Assembly: GCF_003852545.1 (NCBI RefSeq)
Contig: NZ_QAJR01000005.1
Coordinates: 143,758-207,757, forward strand
Direction of reading: 5' to 3'
DNA length: 64,000 nt
From: Acidovorax sp. FJL06
GTDB lineage: Bacteria; Pseudomonadota; Gammaproteobacteria; Burkholderiales; Burkholderiaceae_C
Of the stretch, positions 17,432-25,573 are shown piece after piece (position 1 is the first letter of the stretch; every line of letters begins with the position of its first letter). Below the pieces are notes generated by a model that saw nothing but the letters and a program-made list of their open reading frames with translations, ran no database searches and was not told the DNA's origin. Both the position numbers and the translations under genes were made by a program.

Positions 17432-18538
17432 TCATATTCCTGCCCGCTTGAACGCCTCCGCGTCCTTCTCCCTGAGCTGGTCCAGCGTCAGATACCGCCC
17501 GTTCTGAGAATACATCCGCTCCAGCGGCAAGTTGCCTTCGCTCATCAGCCGCGCCCGTGTTGGCCCAAGCACCTCAATCTGCCGCGCCGAAGATTGCTTT
17601 TTCAGCCACTCGGCGTAAGTCGTCTCCGCCGGCACCTGCCCATCCATGCTCGCCCGGGTCTTGCCCACCACCACAACCTCCGGCACATCAATGCCCAGCT
17701 CGCGGTGGCTTTTCAGCACGTAGGTCGCATGGCTGCGGCATCGCCAATGCAACGCACCTGGGCCGCCCAGCCATGGCAGCGCGTGCCCAATGGGCTTGTG
17801 CGCCGTCGTGTACTGCTTGCCGTCACGGGCCCGGCACGGTGGCGAGGTCCGCAGGTCGATGGTCGATGACCACACCAGCGCCTTGATCAGGTCGGTGTTC
17901 GCCTCTACCGTCATGTCCTGGGCGAACCGCGCCATGTGTCCCAGCGCCGTGCGGGTCACCGCTTCGGCATCCCTGCGCGTCACCTCGATCAGGCCGTCTG
18001 CAAACCCCTTGGCCCTGGTGCCGCGCAGCTCCCGGATGATCTGGTCGGTGGTCTTGCCTTCAACAAACCCGCTGGCGATGGCCTGGCGCACCTGGCGCAT
18101 CTTCTTGGCGTCCAGCTCCTTCCACACCTCGCGCAGCATCACGCCCTGGAACGGACGGGCCATAGCCGCCGCGTACACAGCCTCGGGCGCCACGCTGGCC
18201 ACCTGCACCACGACGGGCACATGGGCCACCAGCACCTGATTCTGGTACGCCGCCTCATAGGCAACGAATTCCCGCAACGTCTGCGTCAGCTCGCGCTCCA
18301 CTTCGGCGAATGCCTGGGTGTTCATGCTGCGCACGCTGGTGAGCATGGATTCCAACCGCTCAATGGAAAAGCTGGTGGCGTCCATGCGCTCCAGCCGGTC
18401 TGCCAGTTCCGCAAAGATGCGCTTGTCGCTGCTGTTGAGCACGGCAATGATCCGCGCCACCACGTTGTTGCTCAGCCCCTGCAGCGCCACTTGGTGGCGG
18501 ATCGCTTCGGACTGCAGCAGGTCGTTGACCGAATCCAT
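17432..18538 (-). CDS. Head morphogenesis protein, Mu F / SPP1 gp7 family
   Basis: This encodes 368 residues. An N-terminal helical half is followed by the signature SSTIDLRTSPPCRARDGKQY...GGPGALHWRCRSHATYV (residues about 230-280). These Cys and His residues mark the Mu gpF-like minor head family. Proteins of this group bind the portal and are packaged in small numbers. The start overlaps the portal stop by one base (ATGA type), as is usual for this pair. Confidence 0.85.
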   Translation of the reverse strand: MDSVNDLLQSEAIRHQVALQGLSNNVVARIIAVLNSSDKRIFAELADRLERMDATSFSIERLESMLTSVRSMNTQAFAEVERELTQTLREFVAYEAAYQNQVLVAHVPVVVQVASVAPEAVYAAAMARPFQGVMLREVWKELDAKKMRQVRQAIASGFVEGKTTDQIIRELRGTRAKGFADGLIEVTRRDAEAVTRTALGHMARFAQDMTVEANTDLIKALVWSSTIDLRTSPPCRARDGKQYTTAHKPIGHALPWLGGPGALHWRCRSHATYVLKSHRELGIDVPEVVVVGKTRASMDGQVPAETTYAEWLKKQSSARQIEVLGPTRARLMSEGNLPLERMYSQNGRYLTLDQLREKDAEAFKRAGI

Positions 18539-19932
18539 CAGACCGCCCCGACAGTGCCCAGGGCCGGGCCTTCCTCCTGCACGGCTTCAAGCTCCATCAC
18601 GGCTTCGATGTCAGCAGCCAGCATGCCGCGCCGCTGCAGTTCCTTGATGGCCGTGGCCTTCGTGATGTACCCAGCCTGCTGCATGGAGATCACCAACTGA
18701 GCGCCGGCCTCGGTCAGCGTGGCCGCGCCGAAGTCCTTGAACAGGCTGGCATGACCGCCTTGCTTCTCATTCACCCAGGCCGCCATGAACTGCAGGGCCT
18801 GGTCGAGCGAGTCCTCGAACCCCTCGGTGATGCGCTGCAGCTCCGACTTGTTGGCCTCGGCGTCGTTGCTCGCCTCCGTGGCGCTACGCTGGCCGGGCTT
18901 CTGCACCAGCAACTCGGCGCCGGTCTGGATCATCTGGTCTTCCAGCGCTTCCAGCGACTTGGCGCCGGCCTCAATGGCTGCGCCCGTGTGCTCCACGAAC
19001 TTGAGGTCACCATCCTTCGGCAGCCGCACCGCAGCGGATGCTCCGACCGTGAGTTGGGTTCCTCCAGTGCCGTCCATACCAGGGTCTTCGCCACCGATCA
19101 GCGCCAGAATGGGCACCCTGGCGACGTGCAGAATGGTGTCCTGGTCGCTCTGGCTCTGCCAGTGCTTGACGTTCAGGTAGGCCAGATCCAGCAGCGGAGA
19201 CACGCCATCCATGAACCCGCGCTTGCGGCCGTAAACCGGAGCGAACGGGATGGCCTGCAGCGTTGTGGCGCCCTGCTCTTCCAGCACCCAGTCATCCTCA
19301 GCCTTCGCCCCGGGCATGTACACCGCCCAGGCGCCCGGCGTGAGCACGCGCACACGCGGCTCATGCTTGATGCCGAATTCGCCGTCGTCTTCTTCCTTGG
19401 TCTCGGCCAGCCGCAGCTGGGTCAGCACCGTGGCACCGTTGCTGCGCTGAGCCTTCCAGCCCAGGATCTGGCTGTGACGGATCGCCACCATGTAAGGGCG
19501 GGCGCCAATTGCGCGCTCATCGGCCAGCGTGCGGGCACCCGACACGCGAGGGTAGTCCACCAGGATGCCAGCCAGGCCGAAGCCCAGGGCCTCGTCCATC
19601 ATCATCGCGGCGAAGGTGTGCAGGCTGTTGCCCTGCAGGTCAACGTCTTCGCACCAGGCCTTGATCTTGTCCTGGGTGTCTTCACCCAGCGTGATCTGCT
19701 TGCTGAATGGCTTACCGGACATCACGCCCAGAGTGCGGCCAAAGGCGGGGAACAGGGTCGCCGTGGCCAGGCGGGCTTCGTAGCTCTCCTTTTCCTCACC
19801 GGGCCACTTGGGCAGGAATGTGGTTCCCGCCTTGCGCATGGCCGCAGTTCCGCCCAGCAGGGCTTCGGCAATGGGCCAGTTTTGGGCCAGTGCCTGCACT
19901 TCGCTGGATTGGTTCTGTACTTTTTGGGCCAT
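18538..19932 (-). CDS. Portal protein (DUF4055-type)
   Basis: This encodes 464 residues from ATG 19932 (MAQKVQNQSSEVQALAQNWP), with GAAAGAAG upstream; GTG 19944 is an alternative. The N-terminal half (LFPAFGRTLGVMSGKPF...AWCEDVDLQGNSLHTFA) and the central PILALIGGED block resemble DUF4055 proteins, a portal-like family of long-tailed phages. The portal is the ring at the capsid vertex through which DNA is packaged. It sits between terminase and the gp7-like gene, as expected. Confidence 0.82.
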   Translation of the reverse strand: MAQKVQNQSSEVQALAQNWPIAEALLGGTAAMRKAGTTFLPKWPGEEKESYEARLATATLFPAFGRTLGVMSGKPFSKQITLGEDTQDKIKAWCEDVDLQGNSLHTFAAMMMDEALGFGLAGILVDYPRVSGARTLADERAIGARPYMVAIRHSQILGWKAQRSNGATVLTQLRLAETKEEDDGEFGIKHEPRVRVLTPGAWAVYMPGAKAEDDWVLEEQGATTLQAIPFAPVYGRKRGFMDGVSPLLDLAYLNVKHWQSQSDQDTILHVARVPILALIGGEDPGMDGTGGTQLTVGASAAVRLPKDGDLKFVEHTGAAIEAGAKSLEALEDQMIQTGAELLVQKPGQRSATEASNDAEANKSELQRITEGFEDSLDQALQFMAAWVNEKQGGHASLFKDFGAATLTEAGAQLVISMQQAGYITKATAIKELQRRGMLAADIEAVMELEAVQEEGPALGTVGAV

Positions 19933-19940
19933 GTCTTCTT

Positions 19941-21215
19941 TCACACGCGCAGGGGCGCCACCGAAACCGTCCGCTTCACAATCGGCCAGCGCTTCACCAG
20001 GAAGTAGCCAACCGCGTCGTTCGGGTGGTCATGCCCCGTTGTCTTGTCGGGCTCGCCGTTCGTGCCCCATGCCTGCTGCTCCAGCGCCTCAGTGAGCGCC
20101 GGGCAGGCGTCCGTGTTGATCTTCCAGCGCCGCACGCCGTCGGCGTTCAGGGTCATGGCGTCAACGGCGTTCACGCGGTCCTTCACGGCTGGGTTCGTCG
20201 CGTTCACGCTGATCTGCAGACCTGCCTGCTTGAGGATGGTCAGATCCGACTCGCTGGCGTTCTTGCTGCTGGTGTTGCCGCCGCTGGCGTCCGGGTAGAC
20301 CACCACAGGGTGGCCCTTGTCCACATACCGCTCTTTGAGCATGCGGGCCATGGTCGGCGTGTCCCGCACCTTGGTCAGTTCTTCCAGCGTCAGCGGCAGG
20401 TCGGCGCGGATCACGCTGACCACCGCCGTCATGTTGAGCACGTTGAAGTCCAGGCCGATGTGCAGCGCCTCTTTGTCCTTGATCTTCTCCGGCGTGTGGT
20501 TCAGCTTCCGGTCGAAGTTGGGGTACACGTTCCCGCTGGCCAAGTTCACGAACTGGCCGCGAATGTAGGCACTGATCAGCTGCGGGGGGTAGCTCGCCAG
20601 CAGTGACGGGATGTAGTCGGCTGGCAGGTTCTTCGCGTTCTGGTAGGTGCTGGCCTGCACCAGGCCGTACATCTCCTGCAGTGCGGGCTTGTCACGCAGC
20701 TGCTTCACAAACTGCTGATAGACGAACTTGAAACCCTCGGGCGTCGTCGTCACACTCACATCGTTGCGCAGCCCGTCCACGTTGTAGCGCATGCGGGCAA
20801 TGATCTTGCGCCATGCCTGCTCGGCCTTGAGGATCGGCATCACGTCCAGCTCGTCAATCAGCGCCTTGCCGATCTTGAAACCCACGATGCTGCCGGGCTT
20901 CTCCATGGAGCGGCAGATGATGGTGCTGCGGTACTCGCCGCCGCTGTAAACGTGGACTTCCTTGTTGCTCTCGTGGATGTCCACTTCGAGGCCCCAGTCG
21001 TCGGCCACCTCTTCCATGGTCGGATAGAAGATGTCCCGGATCATCGGGTAGGTCGGCGCGAAGTAGCCTGCGTTCACGCCAGGCCACTCCCAAGCGAACT
21101 TGCACAGGTCGGCGCATCCGGTCCATGTCTTTCCAGAGCCGAACCCGGCGACCAGGGCTTTGAACTTCTTGTCCAGCCCCAGGAACTGCGCCTGCGGCTG
21201 ATTGAGCCTAGGCAT
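19941..21215 (-). CDS. terL: Terminase large subunit
   Basis: This encodes 424 residues from ATG 21215 (MPRLNQPQAQFLGLDKKF). Walker A is GFGSGKT (residues about 25-31). KIGKALIDELDVM (about 117) carries the Walker B acidic pair, and HIGLDFNVLNM (about 255) begins the RNase-H-like nuclease half. The protein pumps DNA into the prohead and cuts it. Its start overlaps the small subunit gene by 8 bases, so translation is likely coupled. Confidence 0.92.
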   Translation of the reverse strand: MPRLNQPQAQFLGLDKKFKALVAGFGSGKTWTGCADLCKFAWEWPGVNAGYFAPTYPMIRDIFYPTMEEVADDWGLEVDIHESNKEVHVYSGGEYRSTIICRSMEKPGSIVGFKIGKALIDELDVMPILKAEQAWRKIIARMRYNVDGLRNDVSVTTTPEGFKFVYQQFVKQLRDKPALQEMYGLVQASTYQNAKNLPADYIPSLLASYPPQLISAYIRGQFVNLASGNVYPNFDRKLNHTPEKIKDKEALHIGLDFNVLNMTAVVSVIRADLPLTLEELTKVRDTPTMARMLKERYVDKGHPVVVYPDASGGNTSSKNASESDLTILKQAGLQISVNATNPAVKDRVNAVDAMTLNADGVRRWKINTDACPALTEALEQQAWGTNGEPDKTTGHDHPNDAVGYFLVKRWPIVKRTVSVAPLRV

Positions 21216-21756
21216 CCGGCGCGCTCGCGTCCACGACTTCCACCACCACACGCTTCGGCGGCGGCTTCATCTTTTGATTCATCTCCTTGATGCTGTCCTT
21301 GTTGGCCTGCAGCAAGTTCATGCCGATCTGGCTGGATTCGTTCGCCATGCGGGTGAGCACTGCAACGCCTTTCAGCGCCTCCATGCTTTCCTCGTCCAGC
21401 GGCGCAGCGTCATCGATCTCCTGCACCTTGGCGTGGGCGATACCTGAAAGCCTGTGCGCCGTGGCAGCGCCGAACTTCCCCGCCCCTGCCAGATGCGTGC
21501 TGATGGCGATCAGTTCGTCTGCGAGGTTATGCGCAGCAATCTGCGCGGAAATAGGCAGGGCCTTCAAAGCCTGCTCCGTCGCAACTATTTGATTTGCAAC
21601 GGTTTTTATTTCTGCAACTTGCGCAGAAAAGCGGCCACGAATGGTGGCCTCGGACACCCCGAATTCCTTTGCAAGGGCCCTTCCTGATTCCCCAGCCAGC
21701 AGCCGTTTTCCGATCTGCTCCCACTGTCGTTCCGTGAGCTTTGACTTTCGGCCCAT
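21208..21756 (-). CDS. Terminase small subunit (HTH DNA-binding)
   Basis: This encodes 182 residues from ATG 21756 (MGRKSKLTERQWEQIG), with AAAGGG 6 bases upstream. Residues 8-40 form a helix-turn-helix (LAKEFGVSEATIRGRF), and helical oligomerisation segments follow. The small subunit recognises the packaging site and recruits the large subunit encoded next. The assignment rests on the HTH, the length and the position. Confidence 0.75.
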   Translation of the reverse strand: MGRKSKLTERQWEQIGKRLLAGESGRALAKEFGVSEATIRGRFSAQVAEIKTVANQIVATEQALKALPISAQIAAHNLADELIAISTHLAGAGKFGAATAHRLSGIAHAKVQEIDDAAPLDEESMEALKGVAVLTRMANESSQIGMNLLQANKDSIKEMNQKMKPPPKRVVVEVVDASAPDA

Positions 21757-21786
21757 GGAAGACCCTTTCAACTATCTGTTGCGCGG

Positions 21787-22128
21787 CTACCCGAACTCAA
21801 AGCCTGTCGTGCCGTCATCGCGGGGCACCATGCGGGCCGTCTTGGCCAGGCGCTGCAGGGAGGATTCGAATTCCTCTTCGTACAGCCGTGGGTAGTAATC
21901 ACCGAGGGATGCCGCCACAGATGCGGGCATAACAAATTCACTTCCGTGCTCGACGCCCCACGGCAACCCCCGACCTTCCAGCGCCACCGGACGGCGGCAA
22001 TACTCACACTCAACAAATCCGGCGCGATAGCCAGCACCACACCCCGGGCAGGTGTCCGATTCTTTGCACTCGGTGATGATGTGCGTGGTGCGGTCGCTTC
22101 CAATGAATCGAACGGAGAGGATTTCCAC
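21787..22128 (-). CDS. Zinc-ribbon phage protein upstream of terminase
   Basis: This encodes 113 residues. CPGCG (residues 27-31) and CEYCRRP (41-47) form a short zinc ribbon, and an acidic helical C-terminus follows (LYEEEFESSLQRLAKTARM). It starts 2 bases after the preceding stop. The function is unknown; DNA or RNA binding is plausible. Confidence 0.6.
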   Translation of the reverse strand: MEILSVRFIGSDRTTHIITECKESDTCPGCGAGYRAGFVECEYCRRPVALEGRGLPWGVEHGSEFVMPASVAASLGDYYPRLYEEEFESSLQRLAKTARMVPRDDGTTGFEFG

Positions 22129-22130
22129 GG

Positions 22131-22385
22131 TCAGGCCTTCAGCAGCGCCACCAAATCGGGCGCGGCGGAGATCACGATCAACTTCCCAGGCAGGTTGTTC
22201 GCAGTCGATTCGCCAAACATGTGCGCAAACGCCTCAGCGAATGGCCCGCCTTCCGACCGCCGTGCAACGATCATCTTGCGGCCCTGGTCGTCCTTCCATT
22301 CCTCCATGCCGTTCCACTTGGAAACGCAGGTGAAACGGATGCCCTTCACTTCGAAAGACTCGGCGCGGGTGTATTCCAGTTCCAT
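22131..22385 (-). CDS. Small phage protein of unknown function
   Basis: This encodes 84 residues (MELEYTRAESFEVKGIRFTCVSKWNGMEEW...). It contains the short block LIVISAAPDLVALLKA, which recalls the SAAPDLLEAL ending found in a widespread small phage protein family (compare the gene at 34856). It lies in the leader segment of the late operon after the first terminator. Confidence 0.55.
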   Translation of the reverse strand: MELEYTRAESFEVKGIRFTCVSKWNGMEEWKDDQGRKMIVARRSEGGPFAEAFAHMFGESTANNLPGKLIVISAAPDLVALLKA

Positions 22386-22566
22386 GGTCCATCCTCATGT
22401 TCTGCCCGCCATCGGACTACCCTTGCGGGCTGGCTGCTGCCGTCGCCACTCTGCTGATAACGGCTGGGCAGCCGCAGGAGACCCGTTCAGCTTCCGGGGG
22501 AGTTGTAGGTTGTGGGCGCGCAGCCAGTGGACAAAAGCCATAGATGGTGACGCTGCGGCCCACGAA

Positions 22567-22602
22567 CGAAAAAGCCCGCATGGCGTGAACCTATGCGGGC
22601 TT
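22567..22602 (-). terminator. Strong intrinsic terminator early in the late operon (tR'-like)
   Basis: On the minus strand AAGCCCGCAT and ATGCGGGCTT form a 10-bp stem with an 11-base loop, followed by TTTC. It lies about 365 bases downstream of the candidate late promoter and after a single short gene. Confidence 0.75.
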
Positions 22603-22618
22603 AGTAAGGGTGGTCAAT

Positions 22619-22882
22619 CTATGCGGATCGCTGCAATCGCAATACGCAGTACGGAATCTTTTCCGGCTCGAAGATCGGCGTGTCGTCAAACGTTGCAGTG
22701 CACCGCACTACAGAACCACCAGACCTGAATGCAACTGGTGCGCTACCAACCCTGCGGAGCGCTTGGAATCCAATCAGTGTGGGTTCTTCAGCGACATGAA
22801 CCGGCGATCCACTGAAGTAGTCGTCAGCCTCTGCCTGCAATGAGATTCGCTCCCATCCACCCGCCGTTTCTATCTCAAGCAT
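22619..22882 (-). CDS. Small phage protein, first gene after the candidate late promoter
   Basis: This encodes 87 residues (MLEIETAGGWERISLQAEADDYFSGSPVHVAEE...), a beta-rich acidic protein with no motif I can name. It lies between the putative late promoter and a terminator, so it would be made even without antitermination. Confidence 0.5.
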   Translation of the reverse strand: MLEIETAGGWERISLQAEADDYFSGSPVHVAEEPTLIGFQALRRVGSAPVAFRSGGSVVRCTATFDDTPIFEPEKIPYCVLRLQRSA

Positions 22883-22964
22883 GTGATCCTTGGTGTCATC
22901 TGCGCTGGCACCGCACCCTGCGCAAGCAGGGTAGTCCTAACGCCAATGCTGACTAATGGCGGCG

Positions 22965-22993
22965 ACTATGCCATATATTTTCAGGTTGTGCAA
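22965..22993 (-). promoter_or_regulatory. Candidate late promoter
   Basis: The minus strand has TTGCAC (22993-22988), 17 bases, then CATAGT (22970-22965). The -35 box lies in the last codons of the late-regulator gene. It reads toward terminase and the structural genes. Confidence 0.5.
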
Positions 22994-23379
22994 CTGGTGT
23001 GCAGTTTATTTTTCAGCATCGTCCTGCCCGCATCCACAAGATCAGCCAGCCCTTGCTTGCTCACCCCCAGATTGCGGGCCATTGCCACGGGGTTGCCGGC
23101 GTGCACATAGTTCCAGCGGATGGCGTCTCGCTGCTTCTCTGGCAGCGCGGCCACGGCCTTCTCTACCAGCACGGCGTCGAGGGTGTCCACCGGGTTCTGG
23201 ATCGCCGGGGCCTCCCATTGACGGGCCTTGCTCTGGTACATGCGGAACATTGGGGCGGTCTGCCAGCCATGCGGCCGCACGATCACCCAGCGGCGCCAGT
23301 TCTCCATACGCTCGTGGATTGCTTTGTGGTGGTCCGGGACGTGGTTGTAATCGACTATCTCTTGTACGCGCATCAGCAT
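22981..23379 (-). CDS. Late-gene regulator candidate with sigma-70 region 4-like HTH
   Basis: This encodes 132 residues. The C-terminal half, VAALPEKQRDAIRWNYV...PVAMARNLGVSKQGLADLVDAG (residues about 78-120), reads like sigma region 4, with a conserved LP..QR.A... segment followed by a helix-turn-helix. Small proteins of this kind (ArpU/RinA-like and Q-position regulators) control late transcription in many phages. Its position between the replication/nin-like genes and terminase supports this. Two ATGs (23379, 23373) follow AAAGGGAG, and either may be used. Confidence 0.65.
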   Translation of the reverse strand: MLMRVQEIVDYNHVPDHHKAIHERMENWRRWVIVRPHGWQTAPMFRMYQSKARQWEAPAIQNPVDTLDAVLVEKAVAALPEKQRDAIRWNYVHAGNPVAMARNLGVSKQGLADLVDAGRTMLKNKLHTSCTT

Positions 23380-23389
23380 GTTCTCCCTT

Positions 23390-23644
23390 TCAGTTCATCC
23401 AAATCGTGTGCAGCGCTGGCCGCAGGCGGATCGCCCGGGCCACGGTTGTTTCAATGGGCGCCGCCTCAACGGGCGTGACCATGGGCTGCTGCTCGTCCTT
23501 GACTGGCAGCCCTTCATAGACCGTGAATCTGTGAAGGTTCGCGCACTCGATGCGGCGGGCTACGGCACCCGTATGGCGGCGGCGGGTTTCCAGGACTTCG
23601 GTCCAGGCGCCGCAGATTTCGCAGGGTGGCGGCTGGTAGGTCAT
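23390..23644 (-). CDS. NrdR-like zinc-ribbon protein, incomplete ribbon
   Basis: This encodes 84 residues. CEICGAWTEVLETRRR...ARRIECANLHRFTVYEG (residues 8-45) follows the NrdR N-terminal ribbon pattern CP.CG....V.DSR...RRR.C..C..RFTT.E. A histidine region stands where the fourth cysteine would be. The ATP-cone domain of real NrdR is missing. It is probably a small regulator or DNA-binding accessory. It overlaps the upstream stop as ATGA. Confidence 0.6.
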   Translation of the reverse strand: MTYQPPPCEICGAWTEVLETRRRHTGAVARRIECANLHRFTVYEGLPVKDEQQPMVTPVEAAPIETTVARAIRLRPALHTIWMN

Positions 23645-24096
23645 TCGGCCGCTCCTGCCGCCTTGGGCCAGACGCCCATGGCCTGAATCCGGCGCTGGGT
23701 GTCGGCAACCCATGCGGGCTCGATCAGGCGGCGGGCCTCCTTGCTGAACAGCGCGCCCTGGTCGAAAAGGGCGTGGCATCCGCGCTGCCCTGGGCGGTCG
23801 GCACATAGGGGGAAGGTCTGCAGGTCGCAGGCCTTGGTGCCCATGCCTTTCCCGGTATTGGCGTGCGCGGCTTGGCTGTGGCCCCAGACGCCGCAGTGCA
23901 GGCATGGGAGCTGGGCAACCAGGCGCAGATAGGCTTTGCTGCGGATTGGCGTGTACTTCGGAGTGGCGGCGACAGTGACCGCCACCGGCTGCGGCGCGCG
24001 GAACGCACCGGGCGTGACCGTGGGCATGGCGCGCACGCGGTCTGGGTCGCGCTGCTCGCGGCGTGGTGCGCGGGGGCGGAAGCCGGTGCGCTTCAT
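23641..24096 (-). CDS. HNH-like nuclease-fold protein (DUF968-like)
   Basis: This encodes 151 residues from ATG 24096. A basic N-terminus (KRTGFRPRAPRREQRD) precedes CLHCG...SQAAHAN...KACDLQTFPLC...GCHALFDQG. The Cys pairs and the AAH/GCH histidines form an HNH-type metal site of the kind found in phage DUF968/NinG-position proteins. It likely acts on DNA recombination intermediates, and RusA and NinB are encoded nearby. It is coupled to both neighbours by ATGA overlaps. Confidence 0.65.
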   Translation of the reverse strand: MKRTGFRPRAPRREQRDPDRVRAMPTVTPGAFRAPQPVAVTVAATPKYTPIRSKAYLRLVAQLPCLHCGVWGHSQAAHANTGKGMGTKACDLQTFPLCADRPGQRGCHALFDQGALFSKEARRLIEPAWVADTQRRIQAMGVWPKAAGAAE

Positions 24097-24431
24097 CGGC
24101 TGATCCTCGTCATCTTTCCGCAGTGGTCGCACTTCGTGCGCGAGCGCTCGGCCAGCCGCTTCATGGAGTCTTGGTAGGCCTCCAAGGTCCGCATCCAGCG
24201 GTTTTCAGCCTTCATGAGTTGCTCCAGCACAAACATGGGAGCCACTTCCTCGCCGCACTTCTTGCACCGGCACTTCCCTGCGTCCACATCCACCTCAAAG
24301 GAAGTGAATGTGTGCTGGCACTTGTCGTATGGGACGGGCTGCAGCATGGCGCCCTCTTCTGCCGTAGGCCGGGCCTTGACCGGTAGTTCCAGAATGTTGG
24401 TCTGGCTCGCGTCGATGGGTGGGAAGTTCAT
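24093..24431 (-). CDS. Small protein with two zinc-binding motifs
   Basis: This encodes 112 residues from ATG 24431. The first motif, CQHTFTSFEVDVDAGKCRCKKCG, and the second, CDHCG near the C-terminus, could bind zinc. A helix lies between them. It is part of a run of small metal-binding proteins in this arm, and its function is unknown. Confidence 0.55.
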   Translation of the reverse strand: MNFPPIDASQTNILELPVKARPTAEEGAMLQPVPYDKCQHTFTSFEVDVDAGKCRCKKCGEEVAPMFVLEQLMKAENRWMRTLEAYQDSMKRLAERSRTKCDHCGKMTRISR

Positions 24432-24928
24432 CCTTGCATTCCTCCGACAATTTCCCCCGTATCCGGGTCCACCTGCATCCCCTCCCACTGCTGGTAGGTG
24501 GCGGGGAACGTCACGCCCAGCTCGGTCGCCGCAAAGGCGCTCACCCGGTCAATCAGCTGGCTGTATCCCTTCACGCCCAGGTCTTCGGTGCTCACGCGCT
24601 GGCGCGTCCTGCTCTTCTTCCCCGTCAACGGGTTCTTGGTCGTGACGGTCTTGAAACCCAGGTACTCCTTGCGGAAGTGCTCCTTCCACACCGCCAGCGG
24701 GTACTGCTGGCCGTTGGGCCGGGCCTGCTGGGCGATGCTCTTGAGCACCACGCCGTGGTAGTAGCGGCGCTGGCGGTCGGTCTTTGCGTCCTCATGAAGC
24801 CGGACCTCGACGTGCAGCCGGTGGCCAGCGGCCCACATGGACTTGCACCAGGGCGCGACCACGTTCTTGAAGTGCTGGCCGGCCTGCACGGGTTCGTTCC
24901 AGGCGCCGGAGATTGCGAGATCAGCCAT
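24428..24928 (-). CDS. ninB: NinB-like recombination accessory protein
   Basis: This encodes 166 residues from ATG 24928, with GGAGGTGG 3-6 bases upstream. The pattern VEVRLHEDAKTDRQRRYYHGVVLKSIAQQ...YPLAVWKEHFRKEYLG matches the NinB family, whose lambda member supports RecA-independent phage recombination and binds single-stranded DNA. RusA is encoded immediately upstream, as is common in nin regions. Confidence 0.78.
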   Translation of the reverse strand: MADLAISGAWNEPVQAGQHFKNVVAPWCKSMWAAGHRLHVEVRLHEDAKTDRQRRYYHGVVLKSIAQQARPNGQQYPLAVWKEHFRKEYLGFKTVTTKNPLTGKKSRTRQRVSTEDLGVKGYSQLIDRVSAFAATELGVTFPATYQQWEGMQVDPDTGEIVGGMQG

Positions 24929-25271
24929 GCGCCACCTCCACCCGCACCATGCCGCCCACCTCATCCGCCTTGGCGATGGTCAGGGACCAGTGCTTGTCGT
25001 CCACCCCCAGCACGTCGGCTAAGCCGTCCAGGCCAGACTTCATGCGCGCGAGCAGGTTGTCCAGGTCGTAGGCCCGGCGGGTCGGGGGAACGAACACCAG
25101 GGAAACGTGCAGCTTCTTGGCGTCGCTGCGGGCGGCGCCCTGCTGGCGGGCAGTGATTACGCAGGCGTGGCGGTATGCCTTCTTGGCGCGCGAGAGCGCG
25201 GACCAGTGCTGGCGGGTATTTGGGCTCAGGGCCGTGGGCGGCCATGGCAGGGTAAGGTGCAGCACGGTCAC
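24921..25271 (-). CDS. rusA: RusA-type Holliday junction endonuclease
   Basis: This encodes 116 residues starting at GTG 25271 (GTGA overlap with the previous gene). TLPWPPTALSPNTRQHW is the RusA N-terminus. RRAYDLDNLLARMKSGLDGLADVLGVDDKH carries the catalytic Asp residues and the Lys between them. The enzyme resolves four-way DNA junctions in phage replication and recombination. Confidence 0.9.
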   Translation of the reverse strand: MTVLHLTLPWPPTALSPNTRQHWSALSRAKKAYRHACVITARQQGAARSDAKKLHVSLVFVPPTRRAYDLDNLLARMKSGLDGLADVLGVDDKHWSLTIAKADEVGGMVRVEVAHG

Positions 25272-25573
25272 GCGGTGCGCCCTCCCCTTGCAAACCGCAG
25301 CTTGCCCACGGCGTTGCGCTCCAGCAGCCGGTGACGCACAAGGCTGTCCATGTGGTTCTGGGCCGCGTTCAGCGACTTCCAGCCGAAGTGATCGTTGATG
25401 CGGTGGATGGGCGGCAGCTGATCGTTCTCAGCGAAGAACTCGCGGCAGTAGGCAAGCACTGCCAGCGCCTTCTCCGTCGGTTCCTTGGCTGGACCGCGCA
25501 CGCCCTTAGCTTTCGGCTTGGCATGGCCGCGCAGTTCTGCGGCGATGGCGTTTGCTTCTTGCATGTAGCTCAC
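25268..25573 (-). CDS. Winged-helix DNA-binding protein
   Basis: This encodes 101 residues starting at GTG 25573 after GGAGG. The segment LAYCREFFAENDQLPPIHRINDHFGWKSLNAAQNHMDSLVRHRLLER is like the LexA N-terminal winged helix (LEFI..F....G.PPT..EIA..FG..S...A..H...L...G.L). No peptidase domain is present. It may regulate early or nin-region genes. Confidence 0.6.
   Translation of the reverse strand: MSYMQEANAIAAELRGHAKPKAKGVRGPAKEPTEKALAVLAYCREFFAENDQLPPIHRINDHFGWKSLNAAQNHMDSLVRHRLLERNAVGKLRFARGGRTA

Noticed and set aside
22395-22541. A 48-codon minus-strand frame just upstream of the 22131-22385 gene
   Set aside because: The spacing would suit an operon gene, but there is no ribosome-binding site and the product has no phage-like pattern, so it was left out.
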